A stretch of DNA of 64,000 nucleotides from Gemmobacter denitrificans (lineage in GTDB: Bacteria; Pseudomonadota; Alphaproteobacteria; Rhodobacterales; Rhodobacteraceae): assembly GCF_036964905.1 (NCBI RefSeq), contig NZ_JBALHR010000003.1:62001-126000 (forward strand), in the 5' to 3' direction. This document shows, piece after piece, positions 33,051 to 40,967 of this stretch. Each line of letters opens with the position of its first letter. Within the stretch, counting starts at the first letter, position 1. Position numbers and translations under genes: made by a program. The notes below the pieces were generated by a model. The model saw only the letters and a program-made list of their open reading frames with translations, had not been told where the DNA came from and did not search any database.

Positions 33051-33933
33051 GCTGCTGGACCTGCATCTGCCTGCGCATCTGCGCGCCGATCATCAGGCGG
33101 GCAAGGTCAATATCCTGTCGCGCCTGATCGAGGCGCTGCCAGGCTGGCAGATCACCGACCGCGACGAACACGCCCCCGAACGTGCCCATCCGGGCCATAG
33201 CCTGTTGCACATGCGGGAACCGGTCGGGCCGCGTACCCTGTCATTGCGACGGGCCTATCTTTACCCGTTCTGGCGGATCGAACCGACGAATGAACGCTGG
33301 AACTTTGCAGTTGCGCAGGCAAGGCCCGCATTGGCGGGCATCGCGCCCGGGCCTGCGCGGGGCTTTCACCGACGCTTGCGCGACCGATGTTTTCCGGGCT
33401 TGCCTGACCTGACGGATGAAGGGTTCATCTTCATGCTGCTGCAAGGGCGGCTGCTGGATCATCGCAGTTTTCAATCCATGTCTCCGGTTGCGATGATCGA
33501 GGCGACGCTGGCCTGCGACCCGCGCCCGATCTGCGCCACGCTGCATCCGGGCGAAAGCTACAGCGCTGCCGAACATGCCGCGCTGGCGGCGCTGCAGGAT
33601 CGCCACCCACGGTTCCGGCTGGTCGAGGGGCGCGCCGCCGATCTGGTGCCCCGCTGCAGCTTTGTGGTGACGCAGAATTCATCGGTCGGGTTGCAGGCGA
33701 TGATCGCAGGCAAAGGGCTGGTGCTGTTTGCCGGGATCGACTTCCACCATCCGGCCGGATCGGTGGGGCGCGACGGATTGGCGGCGGCCTTTGACAAAGG
33801 GCGCATTCCGTCTGCCGACATGGCGCGCTGGCTGTGGTGGTTTTTCAAGGATCAGGCAATCGATGCGCAATCGCCCGAAGCCGCGTCGCGCATCGCGCGG
33901 CTGCTGGCGGCACAGGGCTGGCCGGTGGAATGA
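33040..33933 (+). CDS. Unassigned protein resembling capsule/polysaccharide processing proteins
   Basis: A 297-aa soluble protein. I cannot name the family firmly. The C-terminal half, with SFVVTQNSSVGLQAMIAGKGLVLFAGIDFHH, resembles the nucleotide-sugar-binding half of KpsS/KpsC-like capsule glycosyltransferases, in which a TxNSSVG-type loop precedes a Gly-rich strand. No signal peptide or membrane helix. ATG 33040 overlaps the CysQ-like gene. It ends just before a terminator. Confidence 0.6.
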   Translation: MAPRLLDLHLPAHLRADHQAGKVNILSRLIEALPGWQITDRDEHAPERAHPGHSLLHMREPVGPRTLSLRRAYLYPFWRIEPTNERWNFAVAQARPALAGIAPGPARGFHRRLRDRCFPGLPDLTDEGFIFMLLQGRLLDHRSFQSMSPVAMIEATLACDPRPICATLHPGESYSAAEHAALAALQDRHPRFRLVEGRAADLVPRCSFVVTQNSSVGLQAMIAGKGLVLFAGIDFHHPAGSVGRDGLAAAFDKGRIPSADMARWLWWFFKDQAIDAQSPEAASRIARLLAAQGWPVE

Positions 33934-33934
33934 C

Positions 33935-33963
33935 AAAAGGCGGCCCCTGCGGGACCGCCCTTT
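33935..33963 (+). terminator. Terminator after the pmbA operon
   Basis: GGCGG/CCGCC and CCC/GGG pair around loop CTGC, preceded by AAAA and followed by TTT, directly after the stop at 33933. It lies between convergent genes and may also stop trxA transcripts. Confidence 0.75.
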
Positions 33964-33982
33964 GCCTGAACTTCTGACGTAA

Positions 33983-34309
33983 TCAGATGGCCGTGCTGAT
34001 CCAGTTGGCCAGCGCGGCCTTGGGCGCTGCACCCACCTTGTTCGACACGACCTGACCATCCTTGAACATGAACAGCGCCGGGATGCCACGCACACCCAGC
34101 TGAGCCGGGCTGTCGGGGTTTTCATCCACATTCACCTTCACGATCTTGACCTTGCCGGCATATTCGGCGGCCAGCTCTTCCAGAGCCGGGCCGATCTGGC
34201 GGCAGGGGCCACACCATTCGGCCCAGAAATCAACAACGACCGGGATCGGCGACTTGCGCACTTCGGCATCGAAAGTGGCATCGGTCACGGCAACGGTATG
34301 CGCGCCCAT
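33983..34309 (-). CDS. trxA: Thioredoxin
   Basis: Cytosolic disulfide reductase of 108 aa. The redox site WCGPC is at residues 32-36 (Cys33, Cys36), with the buried Asp in VVVDFWA, the cis-Pro in RGIPALFMF, and the Gly-rich end. Length and pattern are those of E. coli Trx1. AAGGAGAACCGCC precedes the ATG, a strong ribosome-binding site. It is monocistronic; 171 bp upstream separate it from the next minus-strand gene. Confidence 0.95.
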   Translation of the reverse strand: MGAHTVAVTDATFDAEVRKSPIPVVVDFWAEWCGPCRQIGPALEELAAEYAGKVKIVKVNVDENPDSPAQLGVRGIPALFMFKDGQVVSNKVGAAPKAALANWISTAI

Positions 34310-34480
34310 GGCGGTTCTCCTTGAAGCAAGCGGTTGAAGGGAACCTAGGGATGCCGGGAAGCAGCGTCAAGAAGTTGCGGTCGATGCATGGCGGACCCCC
34401 GTATTTCGCATGGCGGGTGAAACATGCGCGGCGACGCCTGCAACTGTTTGAATGTGTTCGCAATCCGCATCGCGGATGCC

Positions 34481-35638
34481 CTATGGATGCAGATACCGCG
34501 CAGCAGCACGGCCCGCATGTAGACCCGTCGCCCACGAAGCTGTGAGAAGATAGCCCCCCGTCGGGGCCTCCCAATCCAGCATTTCACCGGCGGCAAAGAC
34601 CCCGGGAAGGGCGTGCAGTTCCAGATCAGGGGTCAGGGCGGACCAAGCGATTCCCCCGGCAGAAGATATCGCCTCGTCCAGCGGGCGCGGCCCGGCATGG
34701 GGCACCGGCAGCTGTTTCAGCAGCGGCGCAGGGTCGGCGGGCAGGGGGCGGGCAAATTCCATCACCAGTGCGGCGGCGGCGGGCGCAAGCCCCAGCTTGC
34801 GCAGACGGTTGGCCGCGGTTTCGCCAGGCTTGATCCGCGCCAGACGGTCGCGCAGGGCCGCAAGCGTCAGGTCGGGGAACAGGTCCAGCGCCAGCGGAGC
34901 GCCCAGCCGCAGCGCCCGGCTGATGGCATAGATGCCACCGCCTTCCAGCCCGCGTTCGGACAGAACGAATTCTCCGCGTTCGTGCTGTGCGCCGACGATC
35001 AGGGCCGCACCCTTTACGGGTTGGCCGAAATGCCGTGCCATATGCGGGGACCAATGCATCAGAAAACCCATATTGGCCGGGGCAAAGGGGGTGATCTCTA
35101 CCCCCCGCGCGGCCAGCCAGGGCTGCCATGCCCCATCAGACCCAAGGCGCGGCCAACTGGCCCCGCCAAGCGCCAGCACAGTGACCGCCGGGCGCAGGCT
35201 GCGGGCACCGTCCGGGGTGTCAAATGCAAGGGCGTCGCCGTCAAACCCGCTCCAGCGCCAGCGGGCCTGCAACTGCACGCCCTTGCCCGCCAGCCGTGCC
35301 AGCCAGTTGCGCAATAACGGCGATGCCTTCATCACCTTGGGAAATACCCGCCCTGAGGATCCGGTGAACACGTCCTGCCCCAGATCCTGGCAAAAACGCA
35401 TGACCTCTGCCGGGCCGAACCGTGCCAGCATCGGGGCCAGCCAATCGGCATCAAAGGCGCGGGCAAAGTTGTCGGGGGCTTCGTCCTTGGTGACGTTCAG
35501 CCCCGATTTCCCCGCCATCAACAGCTTGCGCGCCGGGCTGGGTTTGGCCTCGGCGACCAAGGGGGCAAACCCCGCATCGGCCAGCGCCTCGGCTGCCATC
35601 AGACCGGCAGGGCCAGCGCCGATGACCAGTGCCTTCAT
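34481..35638 (-). CDS. HI0933/YhiN family flavoprotein
   Basis: FAD-dependent oxidoreductase of 385 aa, TIGR03862-type. The N-terminal dinucleotide motif VIGAGPAGLMAAE, GKSGLNVTKDE after it, and the C-terminal VFAAGEMLDWEAPTGGYLLTASWATG (second FAD contact) are diagnostic. Some relatives act in RNA modification, but the reaction is not fixed. It overlaps the MscS-type gene stop by 4 bp (ATGA at 35635-35638). Confidence 0.88.
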   Translation of the reverse strand: MKALVIGAGPAGLMAAEALADAGFAPLVAEAKPSPARKLLMAGKSGLNVTKDEAPDNFARAFDADWLAPMLARFGPAEVMRFCQDLGQDVFTGSSGRVFPKVMKASPLLRNWLARLAGKGVQLQARWRWSGFDGDALAFDTPDGARSLRPAVTVLALGGASWPRLGSDGAWQPWLAARGVEITPFAPANMGFLMHWSPHMARHFGQPVKGAALIVGAQHERGEFVLSERGLEGGGIYAISRALRLGAPLALDLFPDLTLAALRDRLARIKPGETAANRLRKLGLAPAAAALVMEFARPLPADPAPLLKQLPVPHAGPRPLDEAISSAGGIAWSALTPDLELHALPGVFAAGEMLDWEAPTGGYLLTASWATGLHAGRAAARYLHP

Positions 35639-36984
35639 GCCTCGGCCCTGCGGCGGCGTGGCTTGGGGGGCTCGGGGGGCGTTTCATGGCGATGATGCAC
35701 CACACGCTGCGGATACGGCATTTCGATGCCGTGTTCCTTCAACGCGTTCCAGATCGCAAACAGCACCGGGCTGCCGAAGCGGTTCTTGCCATCGTCAATG
35801 CCGTTCACCCAATATTCCACGGCGAAATTCACCGCGCTGTCGCCGAACCCGCGCAATTCGCAATCCGGGCCATCGGGGGTTTTCAGCACGAAGGGCAGGG
35901 CGGCAACTGCCGTTTCGATGATTTCTGGCACCTTGTTGATGTCGGTGTCATAGCTGACGGAAAACTCGGCCTCATAGCGGTTGGCGCTGCCCTGATCGGA
36001 ATAGTTGACGACGCGGGTGGTGATGAAATGTTCATTCGGCACCACGATCCATTTGCCATCAAAGGTTTCCAGCACGCAGGCGCGGGCGGTCATCTTCACG
36101 ATGGTTCCCTTTTCGCCTCCATCCAGCTCGACATAATCGCCCACCGTGGTCTGGCCTTCCAGCAGCAGGATGATACCGGAAACGAAATTGGCGGCGATCT
36201 GCTGCAGGCCGAGCCCGATGCCCACGCCAAGCGCACCGCCCAGCACAGCCACCGCCGTCAGGTCGATCCCCATGATCGACATGAGCAGCAGGAAAGCCGC
36301 ACCGAAGATCATCACTTCGGCGGCCTTGATCGCCAGTTCACGGGTGGCGGGGCGCAGTTCCTGCTGGGCCTTGATGTAATCGGCGCTTTGCCGGTTGGAC
36401 CATGCGCCCAGCCAGAACAGCAGTGACCCCGCGATCAGCCCGCGGATCAACGCCATCAGCGAGAACTTGATATTGCCAAGCGCGATGATGGTTTCTTCCA
36501 GCCGCAGCGTCAGGTCATCCAGCAACCCCACCGCATAGACAAAGCTGACCGGGATCAGCACATAGCGCCCCAGAACGCGCAGGAAGGGATCGGTCAGCAC
36601 CGCACGAACGAACAGCCGCGCCGCCAGAAACAGGAAGACCCGCTTGCCAAAGGCGATCACGGCGCCAGAGCCGAAGATGGATCGGGTGATCTCTTCGCCC
36701 ATGGCGGTAAAGACCCAGGCCAGCAGGGGCAGCATGAGCGGCAGGAACCGACGCACAAACAGCCGTGCCGTCACGATCATCCCGCTGCGGCCTTCGGGCG
36801 GGGTCAGCAGCCGTTCGGCAATGGGGGTCAGCCGCTGGCTGACAATCCGCGCCAGCACGAAGGCCGCCACCAGCAAGGCGAATTGCGACCATGCGGCGGG
36901 GGACGTCAGCCAGTCTTGCGCCACCTGCCATCCCGGTTCCACCCAGGACCAGAGCTGCTGCACGATTTCGGGTTGCCCTTCCAT
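35635..36984 (-). CDS. Mechanosensitive channel, MscS family
   Basis: Inner-membrane channel of about 449 aa. Several N-terminal helices (about residues 30-220) precede the MscS pore helix AVLGGALGVGIGLGLQQIAANFVSGIILLLEG, the Gly/Ala-rich TM3 that lines the pore. The beta domain follows (GDYVELDGGEKGTIVKMTARACVLETFDG, PNEHFITTRVVNYS), then the alpha/beta domain, with a basic tail ending RRRRAEA. It releases solutes on osmotic downshock. ATG 36984 with AGGAG at 8 nt is preferred over GTG 36993. Confidence 0.9.
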   Translation of the reverse strand: MEGQPEIVQQLWSWVEPGWQVAQDWLTSPAAWSQFALLVAAFVLARIVSQRLTPIAERLLTPPEGRSGMIVTARLFVRRFLPLMLPLLAWVFTAMGEEITRSIFGSGAVIAFGKRVFLFLAARLFVRAVLTDPFLRVLGRYVLIPVSFVYAVGLLDDLTLRLEETIIALGNIKFSLMALIRGLIAGSLLFWLGAWSNRQSADYIKAQQELRPATRELAIKAAEVMIFGAAFLLLMSIMGIDLTAVAVLGGALGVGIGLGLQQIAANFVSGIILLLEGQTTVGDYVELDGGEKGTIVKMTARACVLETFDGKWIVVPNEHFITTRVVNYSDQGSANRYEAEFSVSYDTDINKVPEIIETAVAALPFVLKTPDGPDCELRGFGDSAVNFAVEYWVNGIDDGKNRFGSPVLFAIWNALKEHGIEMPYPQRVVHHRHETPPEPPKPRRRRAEA

Positions 36985-37042
36985 GGCTTGCACTCCTTCT
37001 TGCCGCCCGAGGCTTGGCAGAGCCAGACCCTCCGCGCAAGCC

Positions 37043-37747
37043 TCAGATCATGCGGATCGTATCCTTGCCCACGGCCAGCACATAGCCGCGCCGGGCAATG
37101 GTCTTCACCAGCAATTCCGAGACCAGCTGATTGCCAAGCGCATCGCGCAGCCGCTTGATCCGGGTGGCCCCCGCTGCTTCGTCGCAATCGGGTTCGGGGC
37201 GGCCGGAAATCACCGCTTCGATCTGGGCGCCGGTCAGCACTTCGTCATCCATACGGGCCTCGGCCAGTACCGACAGGGTTTCGATGGCGGCCTCGGTCAG
37301 CTGGAATTCCAGATCATTGATATAGACGGCGCGGGCCTCGCGGCTGATCATCAAGGATGAGACGGTGATGCCCGATTTCTGAATGGCCGATATGCGCCGG
37401 TTCAGTGTGACGATGGTGACCAGAAACACAAGGCAGGCCACCAGAAGCGCGGTGGAAAACACCAGCAGCACAAAGATCACCATGCGATAGCTGACCAGCA
37501 CCTCCTGAAAGGCCGTGCCGGATTGCGCGATGATTTCCAGCAGCTTGATTTCGGCCAGCGTGCGCAGATCGTCATTCTGCACGAACAGCCGTTCGACCCG
37601 CGCATTGAAGGCATTGGCATCGGGCAGCGCAAGAAACAGGAACACCGCCGCCGCCGCCAGGATGGTGACAATGGCCGCGATGCCGAAACCGACCGTGCGA
37701 TTGCCCGCACGGAGGGAGTCAGAAACGGAGGAAGTAGTCTCCGGCAC
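37043..37747 (-). CDS. Membrane-bound winged-helix (OmpR-type) protein
   Basis: A 234-aa protein with two membrane helices (about residues 20-42 and 85-112) and a C-terminal region, about 135-232, that fits an OmpR/PhoB-type winged helix: LEFQLTEAAIETLSVLAEA, IKRLRDALGNQLVSELLVKTIARRGYVLAVG. In ToxR/CadC proteins the DNA-binding domain precedes one helix; here the order is reversed and two helices should place both ends in the cytoplasm. The short region between the helices (about 43-84) would be the periplasmic sensor. Target unknown. It overlaps the next minus-strand gene by 29 bp. Confidence 0.7.
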   Translation of the reverse strand: MPETTSSVSDSLRAGNRTVGFGIAAIVTILAAAAVFLFLALPDANAFNARVERLFVQNDDLRTLAEIKLLEIIAQSGTAFQEVLVSYRMVIFVLLVFSTALLVACLVFLVTIVTLNRRISAIQKSGITVSSLMISREARAVYINDLEFQLTEAAIETLSVLAEARMDDEVLTGAQIEAVISGRPEPDCDEAAGATRIKRLRDALGNQLVSELLVKTIARRGYVLAVGKDTIRMI

Positions 37748-37997
37748 TCGATTGCCTTTCGTTCAGGCCCTCGGGGCCAAATGTGGAGAGGACGTTCAGC
37801 AATTGCCAGCCGGCAGCCTGCAGGCGCGGGCCAAGTTCGGCCTGCGCGCCGCGCCGGTCGCAGGAGGAAACCTGTGCCACGCCATAGTGCAGGCGCAGCG
37901 GATCATCCTGCTTGGCCTTGTAATCGGCATAACATTCCGCCTGCGCGGGCAGTGCCAGCAACAGCAGCAGGGCAGCGGCAGAAAGGGGGCGTGGCAT
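37719..37997 (-). CDS. Small exported protein
   Basis: A 92-aa protein starting at ATG 37997 with a clear signal peptide (MPRPLSAAALLLLLALPAQA-ECY). The mature part is about 72 aa with two Cys (ECYADYK and SSCDRRG) that could form a disulfide, then NVLSTFGPEGLNERQ and the end AGDYFLRF. Family not recognised. It lies upstream of and overlaps the membrane-bound winged-helix gene by 29 bp on the same strand, so the two are probably co-expressed and might form a periplasmic signal pair; that is inference. Confidence 0.65.
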   Translation of the reverse strand: MPRPLSAAALLLLLALPAQAECYADYKAKQDDPLRLHYGVAQVSSCDRRGAQAELGPRLQAAGWQLLNVLSTFGPEGLNERQSSAGDYFLRF

Positions 37998-38176
37998 GTG
38001 GGGCACCGGTTGGGCGGGGAAGGGCTGATTGCCATGTTGGCCGCAAGGGCCCGGCAATTCAATATCATAAGGTCGGTTCATGCCCTGTTATCCGATGACA
38101 ACCGGCCGATATTGCCTGTCCCGAAGGCGGAGGGTGACGATCTGGGTATCCCAATTCCCAAATCAGGACCCGCGCC

Positions 38177-38341
38177 ATGACCCGCCATCCCCGCCCGCTG
38201 CGCTTTGCCCTGACCATGCTGCTGATGCTGGTGGCTTTGGCCATTCTGGCCTTGGCGCTTGCCCCCGGGGCGACCGAAGCCGGGCAGTGCCAGCATGATC
38301 TGCGTCCTATGCCTGCCCCACGCATGCCGTGCCACCTGTGA
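38177..38341 (+). CDS. Small hydrophobic protein, 54 aa
   Basis: ATG 38177 is preceded by AGGA at 9 nt. A basic N-terminus MTRHPRPLRF is followed by one strong hydrophobic helix (about residues 11-32, ending APGATEA), like a signal peptide or single-span anchor, then a short tail with Cys and Pro. Codon choice matches neighbouring genes. No family recognised. It stands alone between a divergent gene and rnhB, 55 bp before the rnhB start. Confidence 0.45.
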   Translation: MTRHPRPLRFALTMLLMLVALAILALALAPGATEAGQCQHDLRPMPAPRMPCHL

Positions 38342-38396
38342 TCCTGCGGCCCTTTCGGGCTTTCCCTTGCCACCGGTTTGCGCTTTCACTGACGGC

Positions 38397-39038
38397 ATGA
38401 CCCGGAAAAACACCCCCGACTATTCGCTTGAAACCTTGGCCCTTGATCATGGCGCCCGGCTGGTGGCCGGGGTGGATGAGGTGGGCCGTGGCCCGCTTTG
38501 CGGCCCGGTCACCGCCGCCGCCGTAATCCTGGACCCCGCGCATATCCCGGAAGGTATAGGCGACAGCAAGTCATTATCGCCCACGAAGCGCGAACGGATC
38601 GCGGCCGAGTTGTGGCAGGTGGCGCAGGTCAGCGTGGCCCATGCCAGTGTTGAAGAGATCGACAGGCTGAACATCCTGCAGGCCAGCCATCTGGCCATGT
38701 GCCGGGCTGTCGCGGGGCTGCCAGTGGTACCCGATCTGGCGCTTGTTGATGGCAACCGTCTTCCGCGCGATCTGCCTTGCCCGGGTCAGGCCATCGTGAA
38801 GGGCGATGCGCGATCGCTGTCGATCGCCGCCGCGTCGATCGTGGCCAAGGTGGTGCGCGATCGCATCATGGTGGATTTGGCGCAACAGCATCCGGCCTAT
38901 GGCTGGGATCAGAACGCCGGTTATCCGACCAAAGCCCATTTGCAGGCGCTTCTAGATTTTGGGGTGACCCCTCATCATAGGCGTTCCTTCAGGCCCGTCC
39001 ACAATATCTTGTATCAAGAGGTTTCTATAACCCGTTGA
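38397..39038 (+). CDS. rnhB: Ribonuclease HII
   Basis: Removes ribonucleotides from RNA-DNA hybrids and misincorporated rNMPs; cytosolic, 213 aa. Catalytic Asp/Glu motif VAGVDEVGRGPLCGPV near residues 21-37, then DSKSLSPTKRE, VDGNRLP and AAASIVAKVVRDRIM. A tail HHRRSFRPVHNIL ends the protein. The ATG at 38397 starts the family region; the longer frame upstream is not used. Its stop overlaps the first of three GANTC sites ahead of ccrM. Confidence 0.95.
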   Translation: MTRKNTPDYSLETLALDHGARLVAGVDEVGRGPLCGPVTAAAVILDPAHIPEGIGDSKSLSPTKRERIAAELWQVAQVSVAHASVEEIDRLNILQASHLAMCRAVAGLPVVPDLALVDGNRLPRDLPCPGQAIVKGDARSLSIAAASIVAKVVRDRIMVDLAQQHPAYGWDQNAGYPTKAHLQALLDFGVTPHHRRSFRPVHNILYQEVSITR

Positions 39039-39075
39039 TTCAATAAAGAATTTGACTGCGAATCGTCTCTGACTC
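39037..39075 (+). promoter_or_regulatory. Cluster of three GANTC sites upstream of ccrM
   Basis: GATTC at 39037-39041, GAATC at 39060-39064 and GACTC at 39071-39075 lie 51-89 bp before the ccrM start in an A/T-rich promoter region. CcrM methylates GANTC, and in Caulobacter the ccrM promoter is itself controlled by methylation of such sites. The same logic is likely here. A core promoter was not assigned. Confidence 0.6.
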
Positions 39076-39125
39076 ATCCTTGGGGTCAATAAATCGGCAC
39101 AAAGAGGCCGAGAGCAGAGGCAGTA

Positions 39126-40250
39126 ATGACGACCAGGAAAACCGCTGCGGAGAGCGTCGCTCTTCCGTTGAACCAGATACTTGCCGGTGACTGTATCGAG
39201 TTGATGAATGGCCTCCCCGCCGGCAGCGTGGATCTGATCTTTGCCGACCCGCCCTATAACCTTCAGTTGAAGGGCGATCTTCATCGCCCCGACAATAGCA
39301 AGGTGGATGCGGTCGATGATCATTGGGACCAGTTTGCCAGCTTCAATGCCTATGACCAGTTCACCCGCGGTTGGCTGAAGGCGGCGCGGCGGCTGCTGAA
39401 ACCGCATGGCGCGATCTGGGTGATCGGCAGCTATCACAACATCTTTCGCGTTGGTTCGGCCATGCAGGATGCAGGCTACTGGATGCTGAACGATGTGGTC
39501 TGGCGCAAATCGAACCCGATGCCCAATTTCCGGGGCAAGCGCTTGACCAATGCGCATGAAACGCTGATCTGGGCCAGCCGTGAAGAAGGTGCCAAATACA
39601 CCTTCAATTACGAGGCCCTGAAGGCGCTGAATGATGGCGTGCAGATGCGCAGCGACTGGGTTCTGCCGATCTGCACCGGGCATGAGCGGCTGAAGGATGA
39701 CAAGGGCGACAAGGCCCATCCGACGCAAAAGCCCGAAAGCCTGCTGCACCGCATTCTGGTGGCCACGACCAATCCGGGCGATGTGGTGCTGGACCCGTTC
39801 TTCGGCACGGGCACCACGGGTGCCGTGGCCAAGATGCTGGGCCGAGACTTCATCGGGATCGAGCGCGAGGAAAGCTATCGCAAGGTTGCGGCCGATCGGA
39901 TCGGGCGGGTGCGCAAGTTTGACGCCTCCGCGCTGGAAACCACCGGAAGCAAACGCGCCGAACCGCGCGTGCCCTTTGGCCAGGTGGTCGAACGCGGCAT
40001 GCTGCGCCCGGGCGAGGAACTGTTTTCGGTCGGAAACCGGTTCAAGGCCAAGGTGCGTGCCGATGGCACGCTGGTTGGAAATGATGTCAAAGGGTCGATC
40101 CATCAGGTCGGCGCGGCCTGTGAAGGGGCGCCCAGCTGCAATGGCTGGACCTATTGGCACTTCAAGCGCGACGGCAAGATGATCCCGATCGACATCCTGC
40201 GGCAGCAGATTCGCGCCGAGATGGAGGCTGACGAAGGTCAGCGCCACTAG
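39126..40250 (+). CDS. ccrM: Cell-cycle DNA adenine methyltransferase CcrM (GANTC)
   Basis: Beta-class N6-adenine methyltransferase of 374 aa. The catalytic motif DPPYNL (residues 41-46) precedes the SAM-binding DPFFGTGTTG (223-232), the beta-class order. The target-recognition segment around residues 110-200 contains PNFRGKRLTNAHETLIWAS, typical of CcrM. The C-terminal RAMA-like domain (about 270-370) is the non-specific-domain extension seen in alphaproteobacterial CcrM. It controls cell-cycle-dependent gene expression. Confidence 0.95.
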   Translation: MTTRKTAAESVALPLNQILAGDCIELMNGLPAGSVDLIFADPPYNLQLKGDLHRPDNSKVDAVDDHWDQFASFNAYDQFTRGWLKAARRLLKPHGAIWVIGSYHNIFRVGSAMQDAGYWMLNDVVWRKSNPMPNFRGKRLTNAHETLIWASREEGAKYTFNYEALKALNDGVQMRSDWVLPICTGHERLKDDKGDKAHPTQKPESLLHRILVATTNPGDVVLDPFFGTGTTGAVAKMLGRDFIGIEREESYRKVAADRIGRVRKFDASALETTGSKRAEPRVPFGQVVERGMLRPGEELFSVGNRFKAKVRADGTLVGNDVKGSIHQVGAACEGAPSCNGWTYWHFKRDGKMIPIDILRQQIRAEMEADEGQRH

Positions 40251-40306
40251 GCACAGCCGGAAATCACCGTGTACGCCTGTGCTCCGGTTCCGCCGGGGGC
40301 ACACCT

Positions 40307-40336
40307 CCCCGTCATGCTTGCATGACGGGGCTTTTT
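40307..40336 (+). terminator. Terminator after ccrM
   Basis: A perfect 10-bp stem CCCCGTCATG / CATGACGGGG with loop CTTG, followed by CTTTTT. Confidence 0.92.
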
Positions 40337-40454
40337 GCTGATCCTCCACCCGTGACGCACCAGGGTTGTGACCTGACCTTAAAGACAGGATGCAGAACCT
40401 TGCCCGTCGCCGGTATAAGGTGCAGCCGGATCATCCGGAAGGCGAAGGATCGGT

Positions 40455-40967
40455 ATGGGCTTTTGCAATCTGTTCTCACGCCGCATGTTTTTGGCTTTTT
40501 CGGCGGCCATCGGTGCCACGGCGTTGATCCTTGCCCCGCAGCCCGCTGCGGCGGACGAGACATTGCTGACGGTTGTCGGCCCCGATGGGCACGAGCAGAC
40601 CTTTGATCGGGCCTGGCTGGAGGCGCTTGCGCAGGTGCGCATCGAAACCACGACCATCTGGACCGAAGGTGTCATGCGGTTTGAAGGGCCGTCGCTGAAA
40701 GCCGTTCTGCGGGCTGCAGGATTGCCGGAAACCGGGATGATCGAACTCTGGGCTGTCAATGACTACTTTGTGGAGCTTGAACAGGACAGTCTGACGGACG
40801 ACTATCCGATCATCGCAACCCGGATAAATGGCGCTGCCTTTGATCTGCGTCATAAGGGCCCGCTCTGGCTGATCTATCCCTATGACAGTGACACCCGCTT
40901 CAAGGATGAAGAGATTTACGCTGCAAGCATCTGGCAATTGGTGCGTGTGCAGATCCCTGCGCCATGA
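40455..40967 (+). CDS. Tat-type exported protein with a sulfite-oxidase-like fold, no visible cofactor Cys
   Basis: A 170-aa protein. The N-terminus has a twin-arginine-like motif SRRMFLAF followed by a hydrophobic core and a cleavage region (PAAA-DET). The mature part, VRIETTTIWTEGVMRFEGPSLKAVL and LWLIYPYDSD, resembles the molybdopterin-binding oxidoreductase (sulfite oxidase) fold as seen in short exported relatives. The mature sequence contains no Cys, so the usual Mo ligand is absent and it is probably not a redox enzyme. Its stop overlaps the start of a hybrid histidine kinase (ATGA), so a role as the kinase's periplasmic partner is plausible. Confidence 0.72.
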   Translation: MGFCNLFSRRMFLAFSAAIGATALILAPQPAAADETLLTVVGPDGHEQTFDRAWLEALAQVRIETTTIWTEGVMRFEGPSLKAVLRAAGLPETGMIELWAVNDYFVELEQDSLTDDYPIIATRINGAAFDLRHKGPLWLIYPYDSDTRFKDEEIYAASIWQLVRVQIPAP

